Made by a program: the position numbers and the translations under genes. From assembly GCA_052389435.1 (NCBI GenBank), contig JBQTIB010000108.1, positions 1 through 19,617 on the forward strand: a stretch of DNA of 19,617 nt, given 5' to 3'. Each line of letters opens with the position of its first letter. Position 1 is the first letter of the stretch. Below the pieces are notes generated by a model, which was not told the DNA's origin, ran no database searches, and was given only the letters and a program-made list of their open reading frames with translations. Of this stretch, positions 1-8,100 are shown one piece after another. This DNA is from JBQTKD01 sp052389435 (GTDB lineage Bacteria > Actinomycetota > Actinomycetes > Sporichthyales > Sporichthyaceae).

Positions 1-86
<86 letters not shown>

Positions 87-87
87 A

Positions 88-1236
88 CTGCACGTGTTCT
101 ACGCCGGCAAGGCCTTCCTCTGCGGCGCGGTCGCGAAGTGGATCGCCGAGGAGGGACTAGGCCTCGACGTGTGCAGCAGCGGCGAGCTCGCCGTGGCGCT
201 GCGCGCCGGGTTCCCGGCCGAGCGGATCGCCCTGCACGGCAACAACAAGTCGCTTGCCGAACTGCAGCTCGCGCTCGACGCGGGCGTCGGGCGGATCGTG
301 CTCGACTCCTTCCAGGAGATCGCCCGCCTCGCGGACCTCGCCGCCAAGAAGGGCGTGCGCGCCGGGGTCCTGATCCGGGTCACCGTCGGCGTCGAGGCCC
401 ACACCCACGAGTTCATCGCCACCGCGCACGAGGACCAGAAGTTCGGCTTCTCCCTCGCCGGCGGACAGGCCGCGGAGGCCGCATGCCGGGTGCTCGGGCT
501 GAAGTCCCTGGAGCTGCTCGGCCTGCACAGCCACATCGGCTCGCAAATCTTCGACACCTCCGGGTTCGAGGTCGCCGCGCACCGCATGGTCGACCTCGCC
601 CGCGCGATCCGCGACGAGCACGGCGTCGAGCTCCCCGAGATCGACCTCGGCGGCGGGCTTGGCATCGCCTACACCTCCGACGACGACCCGGCCGACGTCT
701 CCGCGACCGCCGTCGCGCTGATGAAGATCGTCGAGCGGGAGTGCCAGGGCGCCGGTCTCGCCGTGCCGCGCCTGTCCGTGGAGCCGGGGCGTGCGATCGC
801 CGGGCCCGGAACGATCACCCTGTACGAGGTCGGCACGGTCAAGCAGGTGCACCTCGGGGCGGGCGACCGCGCCGCGACCCGCACCTACGTGAGCGTCGAC
901 GGCGGGATGAGCGACAACATCCGCACCTCCCTCTACGACGCGATCTACACCGCCGCGCTGGTCTCCCGAACCTCCGAGGCCTCGCCGACGGCCGCGCGCC
1001 TGGTCGGCAAGCACTGCGAGTCCGGGGACATCGTGGTCCGGGACCTGTGGCTGCCCGCGGACGTGGCGGCGGGGGACCTGATCGCGGTGGCGGCCACCGG
1101 CGCCTACTGCCGCGCGATGGCCAGCAACTACAACATGCTGGGCCGCCCGCCGGTCGTCGCGGTGCGCGACGGCGCCGCCCGGGTAGTCCTGCGACGAGAG
1201 ACCGACGAGGACCTGGCACGCCTGGACGTGGGCTAG
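88..1236 (+). CDS. lysA: Diaminopimelate decarboxylase, 5' end missing
   Basis: The PLP-dependent enzyme decarboxylates meso-2,6-diaminopimelate to L-lysine, the last step of lysine synthesis, in the cytoplasm. Readable protein starts at Leu-His before FYAGKAFLC, whose Lys is the PLP-binding lysine of the family. Downstream are HGNNKS, the LDVCSSGEL segment, GLHSHIGSQ, the glycine-rich GGGLGIAY phosphate-binding segment, EPGRAIAGPG, the CESGD active-site motif, and the C-terminal GAYCRAMASNYN. About 380 residues are present against roughly 450-470 in actinobacterial LysA, so some 70-90 N-terminal residues are lost into the A/T-free edge. The GTG at 94 is internal and not a genuine start. The gene lies 53 bases ahead of hom and fits the conserved lysA-hom-thrC-thrB order. 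The identification is secure; only the 5' end is unreliable. Confidence 0.96.
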   Translation: MHVFYAGKAFLCGAVAKWIAEEGLGLDVCSSGELAVALRAGFPAERIALHGNNKSLAELQLALDAGVGRIVLDSFQEIARLADLAAKKGVRAGVLIRVTVGVEAHTHEFIATAHEDQKFGFSLAGGQAAEAACRVLGLKSLELLGLHSHIGSQIFDTSGFEVAAHRMVDLARAIRDEHGVELPEIDLGGGLGIAYTSDDDPADVSATAVALMKIVERECQGAGLAVPRLSVEPGRAIAGPGTITLYEVGTVKQVHLGAGDRAATRTYVSVDGGMSDNIRTSLYDAIYTAALVSRTSEASPTAARLVGKHCESGDIVVRDLWLPADVAAGDLIAVAATGAYCRAMASNYNMLGRPPVVAVRDGAARVVLRRETDEDLARLDVG

Positions 1237-1237
1237 C

Positions 1238-1253
1238 CCCACCGAACGGTGGG
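1238..1253 (+). other. Short hairpin between lysA and hom
   Basis: CCCACC (1238-1243) and GGTGGG (1248-1253) form a perfect 6-bp stem with loop GAAC, starting two bases after the lysA stop. There is no T tract after it, so it is not a standard intrinsic terminator. It may stabilise the lysA mRNA end or be incidental in GC-rich DNA. Confidence 0.3.
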
Positions 1254-1289
1254 ACAATGGCCGGCGAGAGCAACGAGAAGGGTCAACGG

Positions 1290-2579
1290 ATGAGCGCCGC
1301 GGTACGGGTGGGCCTGCTCGGCTGTGGGGTTGTCGGCTCCGCGGTCGTCCGGCAGCTGCTTGCGCAGTCCGAGGACCTCGCGCAGCGCGTCGGCGCGCCG
1401 ATCGAGCTGGTCGGGATCGCGGTGCGTCGCCCCGGGCGGGCCCGCGAACTGGACCTGGACCCGGAGCTGTTCACCACGGATTCGGCCGCGTTGGTGAGCA
1501 AGGACCTCGACGTCGTCATCGAGGTGATCGGCGGCATCGAACCCGCCCGCACGCTGATCCTGTCCGCGATGGAGCACGGCGCGTCCGTGGTCACCGCGAA
1601 CAAGGCCCTGCTCGCCGAGGACGGCGCAACGCTCTACGCCGCCGCCGAGAAGCACGGCGTGGACCTGTACTACGAAGCCGCCGTGGCCGGGGCCATCCCG
1701 CTGCTGCGTCCGCTGCGCGAGTCCCTGGTCGGGGACAAGGTTCGCCGGGTCCTCGGCATCGTCAACGGCACCACGAACTTCATCCTGTCCAGCATGGACG
1801 CCACCGGCGCCTCGTTCTCCGACGCGCTGGAGGAGGCGACTGCGCTCGGCTACGCCGAGGCGGACCCGTCCGCGGACGTCGAGGGCTTCGACGCAGCCGC
1901 CAAGGCCGCGATCCTGGCCTCTTTGGCCTTCCACACCCGGGTCACCGCCGCCGACGTCTACCGCGAGGGCATCACCGAGGTGACCTCCGCCGACGTCGCT
2001 CGCGCCCGCGAGATGAACTGCGTCATCAAGCTCCTGGCCATCTGCGAGCTGTCCGCGGACGAGACCAGCATCGGTGTGCGGGTCCACCCGGCGATGATTC
2101 CGCGCACCCACCCGCTCGCCTCGGTCGGCGACGCGTTCAACGCGGTGTTCGTGGAGGCCGACGCGGCCGGACCGCTCATGTTCTACGGCCGCGGCGCCGG
2201 CGGCGCACCGACGGCCAGCGCCGTGCTGGGCGACCTCGTCGCCGTGGCCCGGCACCGCGTCGTCGGCGGGCGCGGGCCGGGGGAGTCCTCCTACGCGCAA
2301 CTGTCGGTGCGCCCGATGGGCGAATCGATCACGCGCTACCAGGTCAGTCTCGACGTCGCCGAGAAGCCGGGTGTTCTGGCCGGGGTGGCGAACATCTTCG
2401 CCGACCACGGGGTGTCCATCCAGACGGTCCGTCAGGAGGGCCACGCCGCCGACGCCACGTTGGTCATCGTCACCCACGGTGCGCCGGAGTCCGCCCTGGC
2501 CGCCACCGTGGAACAGTTGCGCCAGACCGACGTCGTCCGCGACGTCGCCAGCGTGATGCGGGTCGAGGGGGGATCATGA
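1290..2579 (+). CDS. hom: Homoserine dehydrogenase
   Basis: It reduces aspartate semialdehyde to homoserine with NAD(P)H, the branch point to threonine, methionine and isoleucine. The 429-residue protein has the Rossmann motif GLLGCGVVGS near residues 8-17, VTANKALLAE (101-110, Lys105 probable catalytic), GIVNGTTNFIL (156-166), and DVEGFDAAAK (196-205) with the conserved Asp201/Lys205 pair. A C-terminal ACT domain (about 350-425, LDVAEKPGVLAGVANIF) is the usual seat of threonine feedback inhibition. The ATG at 1290 is preceded by GAGAAGGG seven bases upstream and gives a short N-terminus before the Rossmann strand, as in relatives. An in-frame ATG at 1257 would add 11 residues and is less likely. 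The stop overlaps the thrC start by ATGA, indicating translational coupling. Confidence 0.97.
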   Translation: MSAAVRVGLLGCGVVGSAVVRQLLAQSEDLAQRVGAPIELVGIAVRRPGRARELDLDPELFTTDSAALVSKDLDVVIEVIGGIEPARTLILSAMEHGASVVTANKALLAEDGATLYAAAEKHGVDLYYEAAVAGAIPLLRPLRESLVGDKVRRVLGIVNGTTNFILSSMDATGASFSDALEEATALGYAEADPSADVEGFDAAAKAAILASLAFHTRVTAADVYREGITEVTSADVARAREMNCVIKLLAICELSADETSIGVRVHPAMIPRTHPLASVGDAFNAVFVEADAAGPLMFYGRGAGGAPTASAVLGDLVAVARHRVVGGRGPGESSYAQLSVRPMGESITRYQVSLDVAEKPGVLAGVANIFADHGVSIQTVRQEGHAADATLVIVTHGAPESALAATVEQLRQTDVVRDVASVMRVEGGS

Positions 2580-3649
2580 CGTCCAGCGTCGGCACCAAGG
2601 GGTGGCGTGGCGTCATCGAGGAGTACCGCGACCGCATGCCGGTCACCGCGGCCACGCCGATCGTGACCCTCCTCGAGGGCGGCACCCCGCTCGTTCCGGC
2701 TCCGGTGATCTCGGAGATGACCGGGTGTCAGGTCTTCCTCAAGGTCGAGGGCGCCAACCCGACGGGGTCCTTCAAGGACCGCGGCATGACGATGGCGATC
2801 TCCAAGGCCGCCGAGGACGGCGCCAAGGCCGTCATCTGCGCCTCCACCGGCAACACCTCTGCCAGCGCCGCCGCCTACGCGGTCCGTGCCGGCATGGTCT
2901 GCGCCGTTCTGGTCCCGCAGGGCAAGATCGCGCTGGGCAAGATGAGCCAGGCCCTCGTGCACGGCTCGCGGATCCTGCAGGTCGACGGCAACTTCGACGA
3001 CTGCCTGGAACTGGCCCGTGGCCTGTCCGAGTCCTACCCGGTCGCGCTGGTGAACTCGGTGAACCCGTACCGGATCGAGGGCCAGAAGAGCGCCTCGTTC
3101 GAAATCGTCGACGTGCTCGGCGACGCCCCCGAGGTCCACTGCCTCCCGGTCGGCAACGCGGGCAACATCACCGCGTACTGGAAGGGCTACCGCGAATACT
3201 TCGAGGACCGGATCTCGACGCGGATGCCGCGCATGTTCGGCTTCCAGGCCGCCGGCGCCGCGCCGATCGTCAACGGCGCTCCGGTGAAGAGCCCGCAGAC
3301 CATCGCTACGGCGATCCGCATCGGCAACCCGGCCTCGTGGGACCAGGCGATCGCCGCCCGCGACGAGTCCAACGGTCGCATCGAAGCCGTGACCGACCGT
3401 CAGATCCTGGCCGCGTATCGGCTGCTGGCCGGTCGCGAGGGCGTCTTCGTGGAGCCGTCGTCGGCCTCGAGCGTTGCGGGCCTGCTGCTCGCCCGCGAGA
3501 ACGACTGGCTTCCCGCGGGCCTGCAGGTCGTCTGCACCGTCACGGGCAACGGTCTGAAGGACCCGGAGTGGGCCATTGCCGGCGCGCCCAAGCCGCTGAC
3601 GGTCCCGGTCGACGCCGCAGCCGCCGCCGCGCACCTCGGCCTGGCGTGA
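2576..3649 (+). CDS. thrC: Threonine synthase
   Basis: This PLP enzyme converts O-phosphohomoserine to L-threonine, the last threonine step. The protein is 357 residues, the usual length of the short actinobacterial type. NPTGSFKDRGM (61-71) contains the PLP Schiff-base Lys67. CASTGNTSASAAAYA follows and provides the substrate-phosphate-binding loop, and GNAGNITAYWKGY is the glycine-rich PLP-phosphate loop. The ATG at 2576 overlaps the hom stop (ATGA) and follows GAGGGGGGAT inside the end of hom, so it is probably translated by coupling. The product of thrB downstream makes its substrate. There is nothing unusual in the sequence. Confidence 0.97.
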   Translation: MTSSVGTKGWRGVIEEYRDRMPVTAATPIVTLLEGGTPLVPAPVISEMTGCQVFLKVEGANPTGSFKDRGMTMAISKAAEDGAKAVICASTGNTSASAAAYAVRAGMVCAVLVPQGKIALGKMSQALVHGSRILQVDGNFDDCLELARGLSESYPVALVNSVNPYRIEGQKSASFEIVDVLGDAPEVHCLPVGNAGNITAYWKGYREYFEDRISTRMPRMFGFQAAGAAPIVNGAPVKSPQTIATAIRIGNPASWDQAIAARDESNGRIEAVTDRQILAAYRLLAGREGVFVEPSSASSVAGLLLARENDWLPAGLQVVCTVTGNGLKDPEWAIAGAPKPLTVPVDAAAAAAHLGLA

Positions 3650-3719
3650 GCGAGGCCGGCACGCGCCCGACCCGTGCGTGTTGTGACCCGATAGCGCAGT
3701 CGAGCACCGTTGTGGATCT

Positions 3720-3735
3720 TGGAACCGGGGTTCCA
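3720..3735. promoter_or_regulatory. 16-base inverted repeat upstream of thrB
   Basis: TGGAACC and GGTTCCA form 7-base arms around a central GG. It sits in the 130-base gap between thrC and thrB, 44 bases before the thrB start. The symmetry fits a dimeric repressor site or a tight RNA hairpin. No T tract follows, so a terminator is not supported. The binding factor is unknown. Confidence 0.35.
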
Positions 3736-3779
3736 GCGCGCTGTCGGCGCACATTCGGCCACGTGAAGTGGAGCACGGC

Positions 3780-4667
3780 GTGACGGTCCGAGTCCGCGTC
3801 CCGGCGACCAGCGCCAATCTCGGCCCGGGCTTCGACAGCTTCGGTCTCGGCCTCGGGCTCTACGACGACGTCGTCGTCGAGCGCGCGGCCGCGTTGAGCG
3901 TCGAGATCGACGGCCACGGCGCCGACACGCTGGCTCGGGACGAGTCGCACCTGCTGATCCGCTCGATGCGCGCAGCGGCCGAACGACTCGGCGAGGACCT
4001 CGGCGGCGTGCGCGTGCACTGCACCAACCGCATCCCGCACGGACGCGGGCTCGGCTCGTCCTCTGCGGCGATCGTCGCGGGCGTGCTCGCCGGGCGGGCG
4101 CTCGTCGCCGACGGCGAGAAGCGCATGGACGACGCGGCGGTGCTCGATCTCGTCTGCGCTCTCGAAGGGCACCCGGACAACGTCGCCGCCGCACTGTTCG
4201 GGGGGTTCACCCTCGCCTGGACGGGGGTCGACGGTCCGCGGGTGCTGCGACTGGAACCGTCCGAGGCGTTGCGTCCGGTGCTCTTCGTTCCGGATGGCGA
4301 ACTGCTCACCGAGAAGGCGCGGGGGCTGCTGCCGGCCACCGTCCCGCACGCGGACGCCGCGGCGAACTCCGCGCGCGCCGCGCTGCTGGTCGAGGCGATC
4401 ACCCGGCGCCCGGACCTGCTGCTGGTCGCCACCGAGGACCGTCTGCACCAGGCCTACCGACGGCCCGCCATGCCGGACAGCGTGGATCTGGTGGACGCTC
4501 TGCGCGCCGCCGGTCTCCCGGCCACGGTCTCCGGGGCGGGGCCGACGGTGCTCGCCCTCGCGGCCCCCGACACCGAGGCCGCCGCGGCAGCGGTCGCCGG
4601 CCCCGGCTGGGACGTGCGTCCGCTCGCGATCGATCGCACCGGAGCGACCGTGCAGCACTGCGCCTGA
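3780..4667 (+). CDS. thrB: Homoserine kinase
   Basis: A GHMP-family kinase that phosphorylates homoserine with ATP, supplying O-phosphohomoserine to ThrC. Visible are PATSANLGPGFDSFG (8-22), the GHMP phosphate-binding motif PHGRGLGSSSAA (86-97), GHPDNVAAALFGG (130-142), and the C-terminal SGAGPTVLAL (251-260). The GTG at 3780 is chosen because GGAG lies six bases upstream (3770-3773) and the product starts directly at the first conserved strand. A GTG at 3768 would add four residues but would absorb that ribosome binding site. The length of 295 residues is typical. Unlike hom-thrC, the gene is separated from its upstream neighbour by 130 bases, so it may have its own control. Confidence 0.96.
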   Translation: MTVRVRVPATSANLGPGFDSFGLGLGLYDDVVVERAAALSVEIDGHGADTLARDESHLLIRSMRAAAERLGEDLGGVRVHCTNRIPHGRGLGSSSAAIVAGVLAGRALVADGEKRMDDAAVLDLVCALEGHPDNVAAALFGGFTLAWTGVDGPRVLRLEPSEALRPVLFVPDGELLTEKARGLLPATVPHADAAANSARAALLVEAITRRPDLLLVATEDRLHQAYRRPAMPDSVDLVDALRAAGLPATVSGAGPTVLALAAPDTEAAAAAVAGPGWDVRPLAIDRTGATVQHCA

Positions 4668-4727
4668 GAGTTTTTGCAGACCGGCGCCGCGCCCCGGAGC
4701 GTTGGCTGCTCGGGCCCCAGCCCGTGG

Positions 4728-4736
4728 TGTTATCGT
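4728..4736 (+). promoter_or_regulatory. Candidate extended -10 element for rho
   Basis: TG-T-TATCGT matches an extended -10 (TGn followed by TAnnnT). It lies in the gap after thrB and would start transcription near 4743. No good -35 lies 16-19 bases upstream, which an extended -10 can tolerate. Confidence 0.3.
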
Positions 4737-4908
4737 GACCTTGCACAGCGCGCCGCGTGAACGGCACCTCTCAGAGCGCTTGCCGTGTCGCCTCCTCGAA
4801 CTGACCGCAGCCGCGGTTCGCATCGACGGGAACACCGACATCACAGCGCGTCGTCGCACTGATTCAAATCCCCCATTGGTTCGATTGGCTCCGCGGTCGT
4901 TTCCCGCT

Positions 4909-4925
4909 GCCTCGCTTCGCGAGGC
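4909..4925 (+). other. Hairpin in the rho leader
   Basis: GCCTCGC (4909-4915) pairs perfectly with GCGAGGC (4919-4925) around a TTC loop, about 85 bases before the rho start. The neighbouring GCGGGG (4924-4929) could instead pair with CCCCGC (4948-4953), so two mutually exclusive folds are possible. Confidence 0.4.
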
Positions 4926-5011
4926 GGGGTTCGCGCCGCGTCTCGCCCCCCGCCCGGGCGACTTGTCTTTGGCCGTCCACTCCGACGAGCCAGGGAAAGG
5001 AAGAACACGCA

Positions 5012-7015
5012 GTGACCGACACCACCGACCTGGCCGAGTCCCGCTCCGAAGCGTCCGGCCAGGCCGAAGCGGCGACCGAGTCGTCCCCTCCCGCCCGCCG
5101 CCGCAAGTCCGAGGGCGGTGGCCTCACGGGCATGGTTCTCGCCGACCTCCAGGCGATGGCCTCCGGGCTCGGCATCACCGGCACCGGCCGGATGCGCAAG
5201 AGCCAGCTGATCGAGGCGATCACCGAGAGGCAGGGCGGCGGCGGAAGCCGCAAGAGCGCCGCCGAGGAGAAGCCGCCGAGCGAGGCTCCGGCGGCGCAGG
5301 CCGCCGACCCGGCCGTTCGCGAGCGCGCGGTTCGCGACGAGCGTCCCGCCCGCGAGGAGCGGGCGCTCCGGGAGGAGCGCCCCCCGCGCGACGTCGCGCC
5401 CGAGACCTCCGAGGCCCCGGCCGAACCGGTGGCCGCCGCCGGCGAGGCCGGCACCGAGCAGCGCGAGCGCAGCGAGCGGCGCGAGCGTCAGCGCGACCGG
5501 CAGCGCAACCGCGACCGCGGCGAGGGCCGCGAGACCGACGGCCGCGCACAGGACAACCGCCAGGACGGACGCCAGCAGGACGGACGCCAGGGCGACAACC
5601 GCCAGGGCGACCGTCAGCAGGACAACCGTCAGCAGGACCGCCAGCAGGGCAACCGTCCGGTTCGCGAGGACAGTCGCGGCGAGAACCGGGGCCCGGACAA
5701 CCGCGGCCCCGACAACCGCGTCGGGGGCGGGGACCTGGACGACGACGGCGACGGCACGGGGCGCCGGCGGCGTCGCGGCCGCTACCGGGACCGCGAGCGC
5801 AACCGCGGCGGCGCCCCCGGCAGCCGCGAGTTCGGTCCCGTCGACACCGAGATCTCCGAGGACGACGTCCTCATTCCCGTCGCGGGAATCCTCGACATCC
5901 TCGACAACTACGCGTTCGTCCGGACCAGCGGCTACCTGCCCGGTCCCAACGACGTCTACGTGTCCCTGGCCCAGGTCCGCAAGTCCGGCCTGCGCAAGGG
6001 CGACGCGATCACCGGCGCCGTGCGCCAGCCCCGCGACGGCGAGCGCCGGGAGAAGTTCAACGCGTTGGTGCGCCTCGACTCGGTCAACGGCATGGAGCCG
6101 GACCAGGCCCGGGACCGGACCGAGTTCGGCAAGCTCACCCCGCTCTACCCGCAGGAGCGGCTGCGCCTCGAGCACGACAGCGCGCAGCTCACCACTCGCG
6201 TCATCGACCTCGTCGCACCCATCGGCAAGGGTCAGCGCGGTCTGATCGTCTCCCCGCCCAAGGCGGGCAAGACGATGGTGCTGCAGGCGATCGCGAACGC
6301 GATCACCCGCAACAACCCCGAGGCCCATCTGATGGTCGTGCTCGTCGACGAGCGCCCCGAGGAGGTCACCGACATGCAGCGCTCGGTGAAGGGCGAGGTC
6401 ATCGCCTCGACCTTCGACCGGCCCGCCGAGGACCACACCACCGTCGCGGAGCTGTCGATCGAGCGCGCCAAGCGCCTGGTCGAACTCGGCCACGACGTCG
6501 TGGTCCTGCTGGACTCGATCACCCGCCTGGGCCGCGCCTACAACCTGGCCGCGCCCGCGTCGGGTCGGATCCTGTCCGGCGGCGTCGACTCGACCGCGCT
6601 GTACCCGCCCAAGCGCTTCTTCGGCGCGGCCCGCAACATCGAGGGCGGCGGCTCGCTGACCATCCTCGCGACGGCGCTGGTCGAGACCGGGTCGCGCATG
6701 GACGAGGTGATCTTCGAGGAGTTCAAGGGCACCGGCAACATGGAGCTCAAGCTCGATCGCAAGCTCGCCGACAAGCGGATCTTCCCCGCGGTGGACATCG
6801 ACGCCTCGGGAACCCGCAAGGAAGAACTCCTGATGAGCAAGGAGGAGCTGGCGATCGTCTGGAAGCTCCGCCGGGTGCTCTCCGGGCTGGACGACCAGCA
6901 GGCGATGGAGCTGCTGAACGACCGGCTGCGCAAGTCCAAGTCGAACATCGAGTTCCTCATGCAGGTGCAGAAGACCACCCCGACCGCGGACGGCGGCGGC
7001 AGCACCGAGGAGTGA
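5012..7015 (+). CDS. rho: Transcription termination factor Rho
   Basis: A hexameric RNA-dependent ATPase/helicase that releases RNA polymerase from untranslated transcripts. The protein is 667 residues against 419 in E. coli. The N-terminal Rho_N helical domain is near 40-73. A low-complexity Arg/Gln/Asp/Asn/Glu-rich insertion (about 75-275) follows, then the cold-shock-like RNA-binding domain (about 278-360). The ATPase core carries Walker A SPPKAGKT (414-421), the Walker B segment VVVLLDSITRL (496-506), the GGVDSTALYPPKRFF loop (523-537), and the FKGTGNMELKLDR region (571-583). The GTG start at 5012 follows AAAGGAAG by eight bases. Charged insertions at this position are a known trait of actinobacterial Rho, for example in Micrococcus luteus. 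rho is monocistronic here, with its own leader and a probable terminator. Confidence 0.97.
   Translation: MTDTTDLAESRSEASGQAEAATESSPPARRRKSEGGGLTGMVLADLQAMASGLGITGTGRMRKSQLIEAITERQGGGGSRKSAAEEKPPSEAPAAQAADPAVRERAVRDERPAREERALREERPPRDVAPETSEAPAEPVAAAGEAGTEQRERSERRERQRDRQRNRDRGEGRETDGRAQDNRQDGRQQDGRQGDNRQGDRQQDNRQQDRQQGNRPVREDSRGENRGPDNRGPDNRVGGGDLDDDGDGTGRRRRRGRYRDRERNRGGAPGSREFGPVDTEISEDDVLIPVAGILDILDNYAFVRTSGYLPGPNDVYVSLAQVRKSGLRKGDAITGAVRQPRDGERREKFNALVRLDSVNGMEPDQARDRTEFGKLTPLYPQERLRLEHDSAQLTTRVIDLVAPIGKGQRGLIVSPPKAGKTMVLQAIANAITRNNPEAHLMVVLVDERPEEVTDMQRSVKGEVIASTFDRPAEDHTTVAELSIERAKRLVELGHDVVVLLDSITRLGRAYNLAAPASGRILSGGVDSTALYPPKRFFGAARNIEGGGSLTILATALVETGSRMDEVIFEEFKGTGNMELKLDRKLADKRIFPAVDIDASGTRKEELLMSKEELAIVWKLRRVLSGLDDQQAMELLNDRLRKSKSNIEFLMQVQKTTPTADGGGSTEE
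5549..5654 (+). repeat. Degenerate tandem repeat inside rho (Asp-Asn-Arg-Gln units)
   Basis: Residues about 180-214 of Rho are built from short variants of DNRQ, DGRQQ and GDRQQ. At DNA level, GACAACCG(C/T)CAG and GGACGCCAG recur with small changes. The number of such units is likely to vary between strains through slippage. Confidence 0.7.
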
Positions 7016-7027
7016 TTGGTCCAGCCG

Positions 7028-7069
7028 GCCCGGCCGCTGCGGAGGATTCGCGGCGGCCGGGGCATTTCC
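7028..7069 (+). terminator. Probable rho terminator
   Basis: CCGGCCGC (7030-7037) pairs with GCGGCCGG (7053-7060). The helix can be extended on the outer side with one imperfection (GC at 7028-7029 with GGC at 7061-7063). The right arm is followed by the short T-containing tail ATTTCC. It begins 12 bases after the rho stop and before the nitrilase promoter region. The tail is weak, as is common in high-GC genomes. Confidence 0.5.
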
Positions 7070-7098
7070 AGCCTCTGTTCGGGACGGACCGCGCGCTC

Positions 7099-7104
7099 TA
7101 GGCT
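7099..7104 (+). promoter_or_regulatory. Candidate -10 box for the nitrilase gene
   Basis: TAGGCT fits TAnnnT. It lies after the rho terminator and 26 bases before the ATG, leaving room for a short leader with the ribosome binding site. The -35 is poor (TGTTCG at a 17-base spacing). Confidence 0.3.
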
Positions 7105-7129
7105 CGACCGCACATCGACGGAGGTGCGC

Positions 7130-8056
7130 ATGAGCCACTCGTCCGAGCCCGTAGTCGTCGCAGCCGTCCAGGCCACCCCGGTCTTCCTCGACCGGGACGC
7201 CACCGTGGAGAAGGCCTGCGGGCTGATCGCCGAGGCCGCCGCCGGCGGCGCCCAACTGATCGTGTTCCCCGAGGCCTTCGTCGCGGGGTACCCGGACTGG
7301 GTGTGGCGCCTGCCCGCCTGGCGCGACGACGCCTACGTCCGCCGCCTGTACGAGGAGTCGGTGACGGTGCCCGGCCCCGCCGCCGCGGCGCTGGGCGCAG
7401 CGGCTCGAGCGGCGGGCGCGTACGTGGCGATGGGTGTCAACGAACTCGACGGCGGCACGCTCTACAACTCGCTGCTGTACTTCTCGCCCGAGGGCGAACT
7501 GGTCGGCCGGCACCGCAAGCTGATGCCCACCGGCGGCGAACGGACGATCTGGGGGTTCGGCGACGGATCCACCCTCGACGTGATCCAGACGCCGTTCGGC
7601 CGGGTCGGCGGGCTCATCTGCTGGGAGAACTACATGCCGCTCGCGCGCGCTGCGATGTACGGCCGCGGCGTCGACATCTACCTCGCGCCGACCTGGGACA
7701 ACGACCCGGTGTGGGTGGACACCCTGCGCCACATCGCCAAGGAGGGCCGCACCTTCGTCGTGGGCGTCTCGCCGGTGCTGCGCGGCAGCGACGTGCCCGA
7801 GGACCTGCGCGGCGACATCTACTCCACCGACTCCGACTGGATGAGCCGCGGCAACGCGGCCATCGTCGCGCCCGGCGGAGCGATGCTCGCCGGGCCGGAG
7901 TTCGAGAAGGAGACGATCCTCTACGCCGCGCTCGACCTCGCCGAAGTCGCCCGACACCGTCGCATGTTCGACCCCGTCGGGCACTACGCGCGTCCGGACG
8001 TGTTCACCCTCGGGGTCAACACGACGCGGCAGCAGGCGGTGCGATTCGACGGCTGA
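7130..8056 (+). CDS. Nitrilase (carbon-nitrogen hydrolase family)
   Basis: A cytoplasmic hydrolase predicted to convert a nitrile to a carboxylic acid and ammonia. The full nitrilase-superfamily triad is visible: Glu48 in FPEAFVAGYPDW, Lys130 in HRKLMPTGGE, and the nucleophile Cys164 in GLICWENYMP. A second conserved Glu (137) is in GGERTIWG. CWENYMPL is typical of true nitrilases and related cyanide-degrading enzymes rather than amidases, but the natural substrate cannot be read from sequence. The 308-residue protein is slightly short for the group, which often has C-terminal extensions. ATG 7130 follows GGAGG (7120-7124) by five bases. The reading frame stays open upstream to the rho stop, but that part has no homology-like character. 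It sits in the accessory block between rho and rpmE. Confidence 0.9.
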   Translation: MSHSSEPVVVAAVQATPVFLDRDATVEKACGLIAEAAAGGAQLIVFPEAFVAGYPDWVWRLPAWRDDAYVRRLYEESVTVPGPAAAALGAAARAAGAYVAMGVNELDGGTLYNSLLYFSPEGELVGRHRKLMPTGGERTIWGFGDGSTLDVIQTPFGRVGGLICWENYMPLARAAMYGRGVDIYLAPTWDNDPVWVDTLRHIAKEGRTFVVGVSPVLRGSDVPEDLRGDIYSTDSDWMSRGNAAIVAPGGAMLAGPEFEKETILYAALDLAEVARHRRMFDPVGHYARPDVFTLGVNTTRQQAVRFDG

Positions 8057-8100
8057 GGCAAACGCCCGGTCGACGTGAGCAGCGGCACTCGAGCCGCTCG

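Larger units (their letters stand above)
4668..5011 (+). promoter_or_regulatory. rho leader region (344 bases without a gene)
   Basis: No credible gene is present. The region holds an extended -10-like element TGTTATCGT (4728-4736) with no convincing -35. If used, it would give a leader of about 270 nt. Within it are ACCGC/GCGGT (4804-4817), a stronger 7-bp hairpin GCCTCGC-TTC-GCGAGGC (4909-4925), the perfect palindrome CGCCCGGGCG (4951-4960), and a C-rich, T-containing stretch near 4868-4910. Long leaders are known for rho in other bacteria, where Rho can terminate its own transcript; applying that here is inference. The rho ribosome binding site AAAGGAAG (4996-5003) closes the region. Confidence 0.4.

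Noticed and set aside
138..1289. Open frame continuous with hom that would give an 813-residue protein
   Set aside because: The upstream part is Arg-rich shadow sequence of lysA. hom has its own ATG and ribosome binding site at 1290 and a normal length from there.
2432..3817. Minus-strand frame of 461 residues across thrC
   Set aside because: It overlaps thrC fully, is low in hydrophobic-core character and rich in Arg/Gly/Asp, and has no family signature. It is a coding shadow.
4735..5011. Leader peptide in the rho upstream region starting at GTG 4735
   Set aside because: The frame does not stop before rho but runs on in a shadow frame, there is no ribosome binding site, and it lacks a regulatory codon run.
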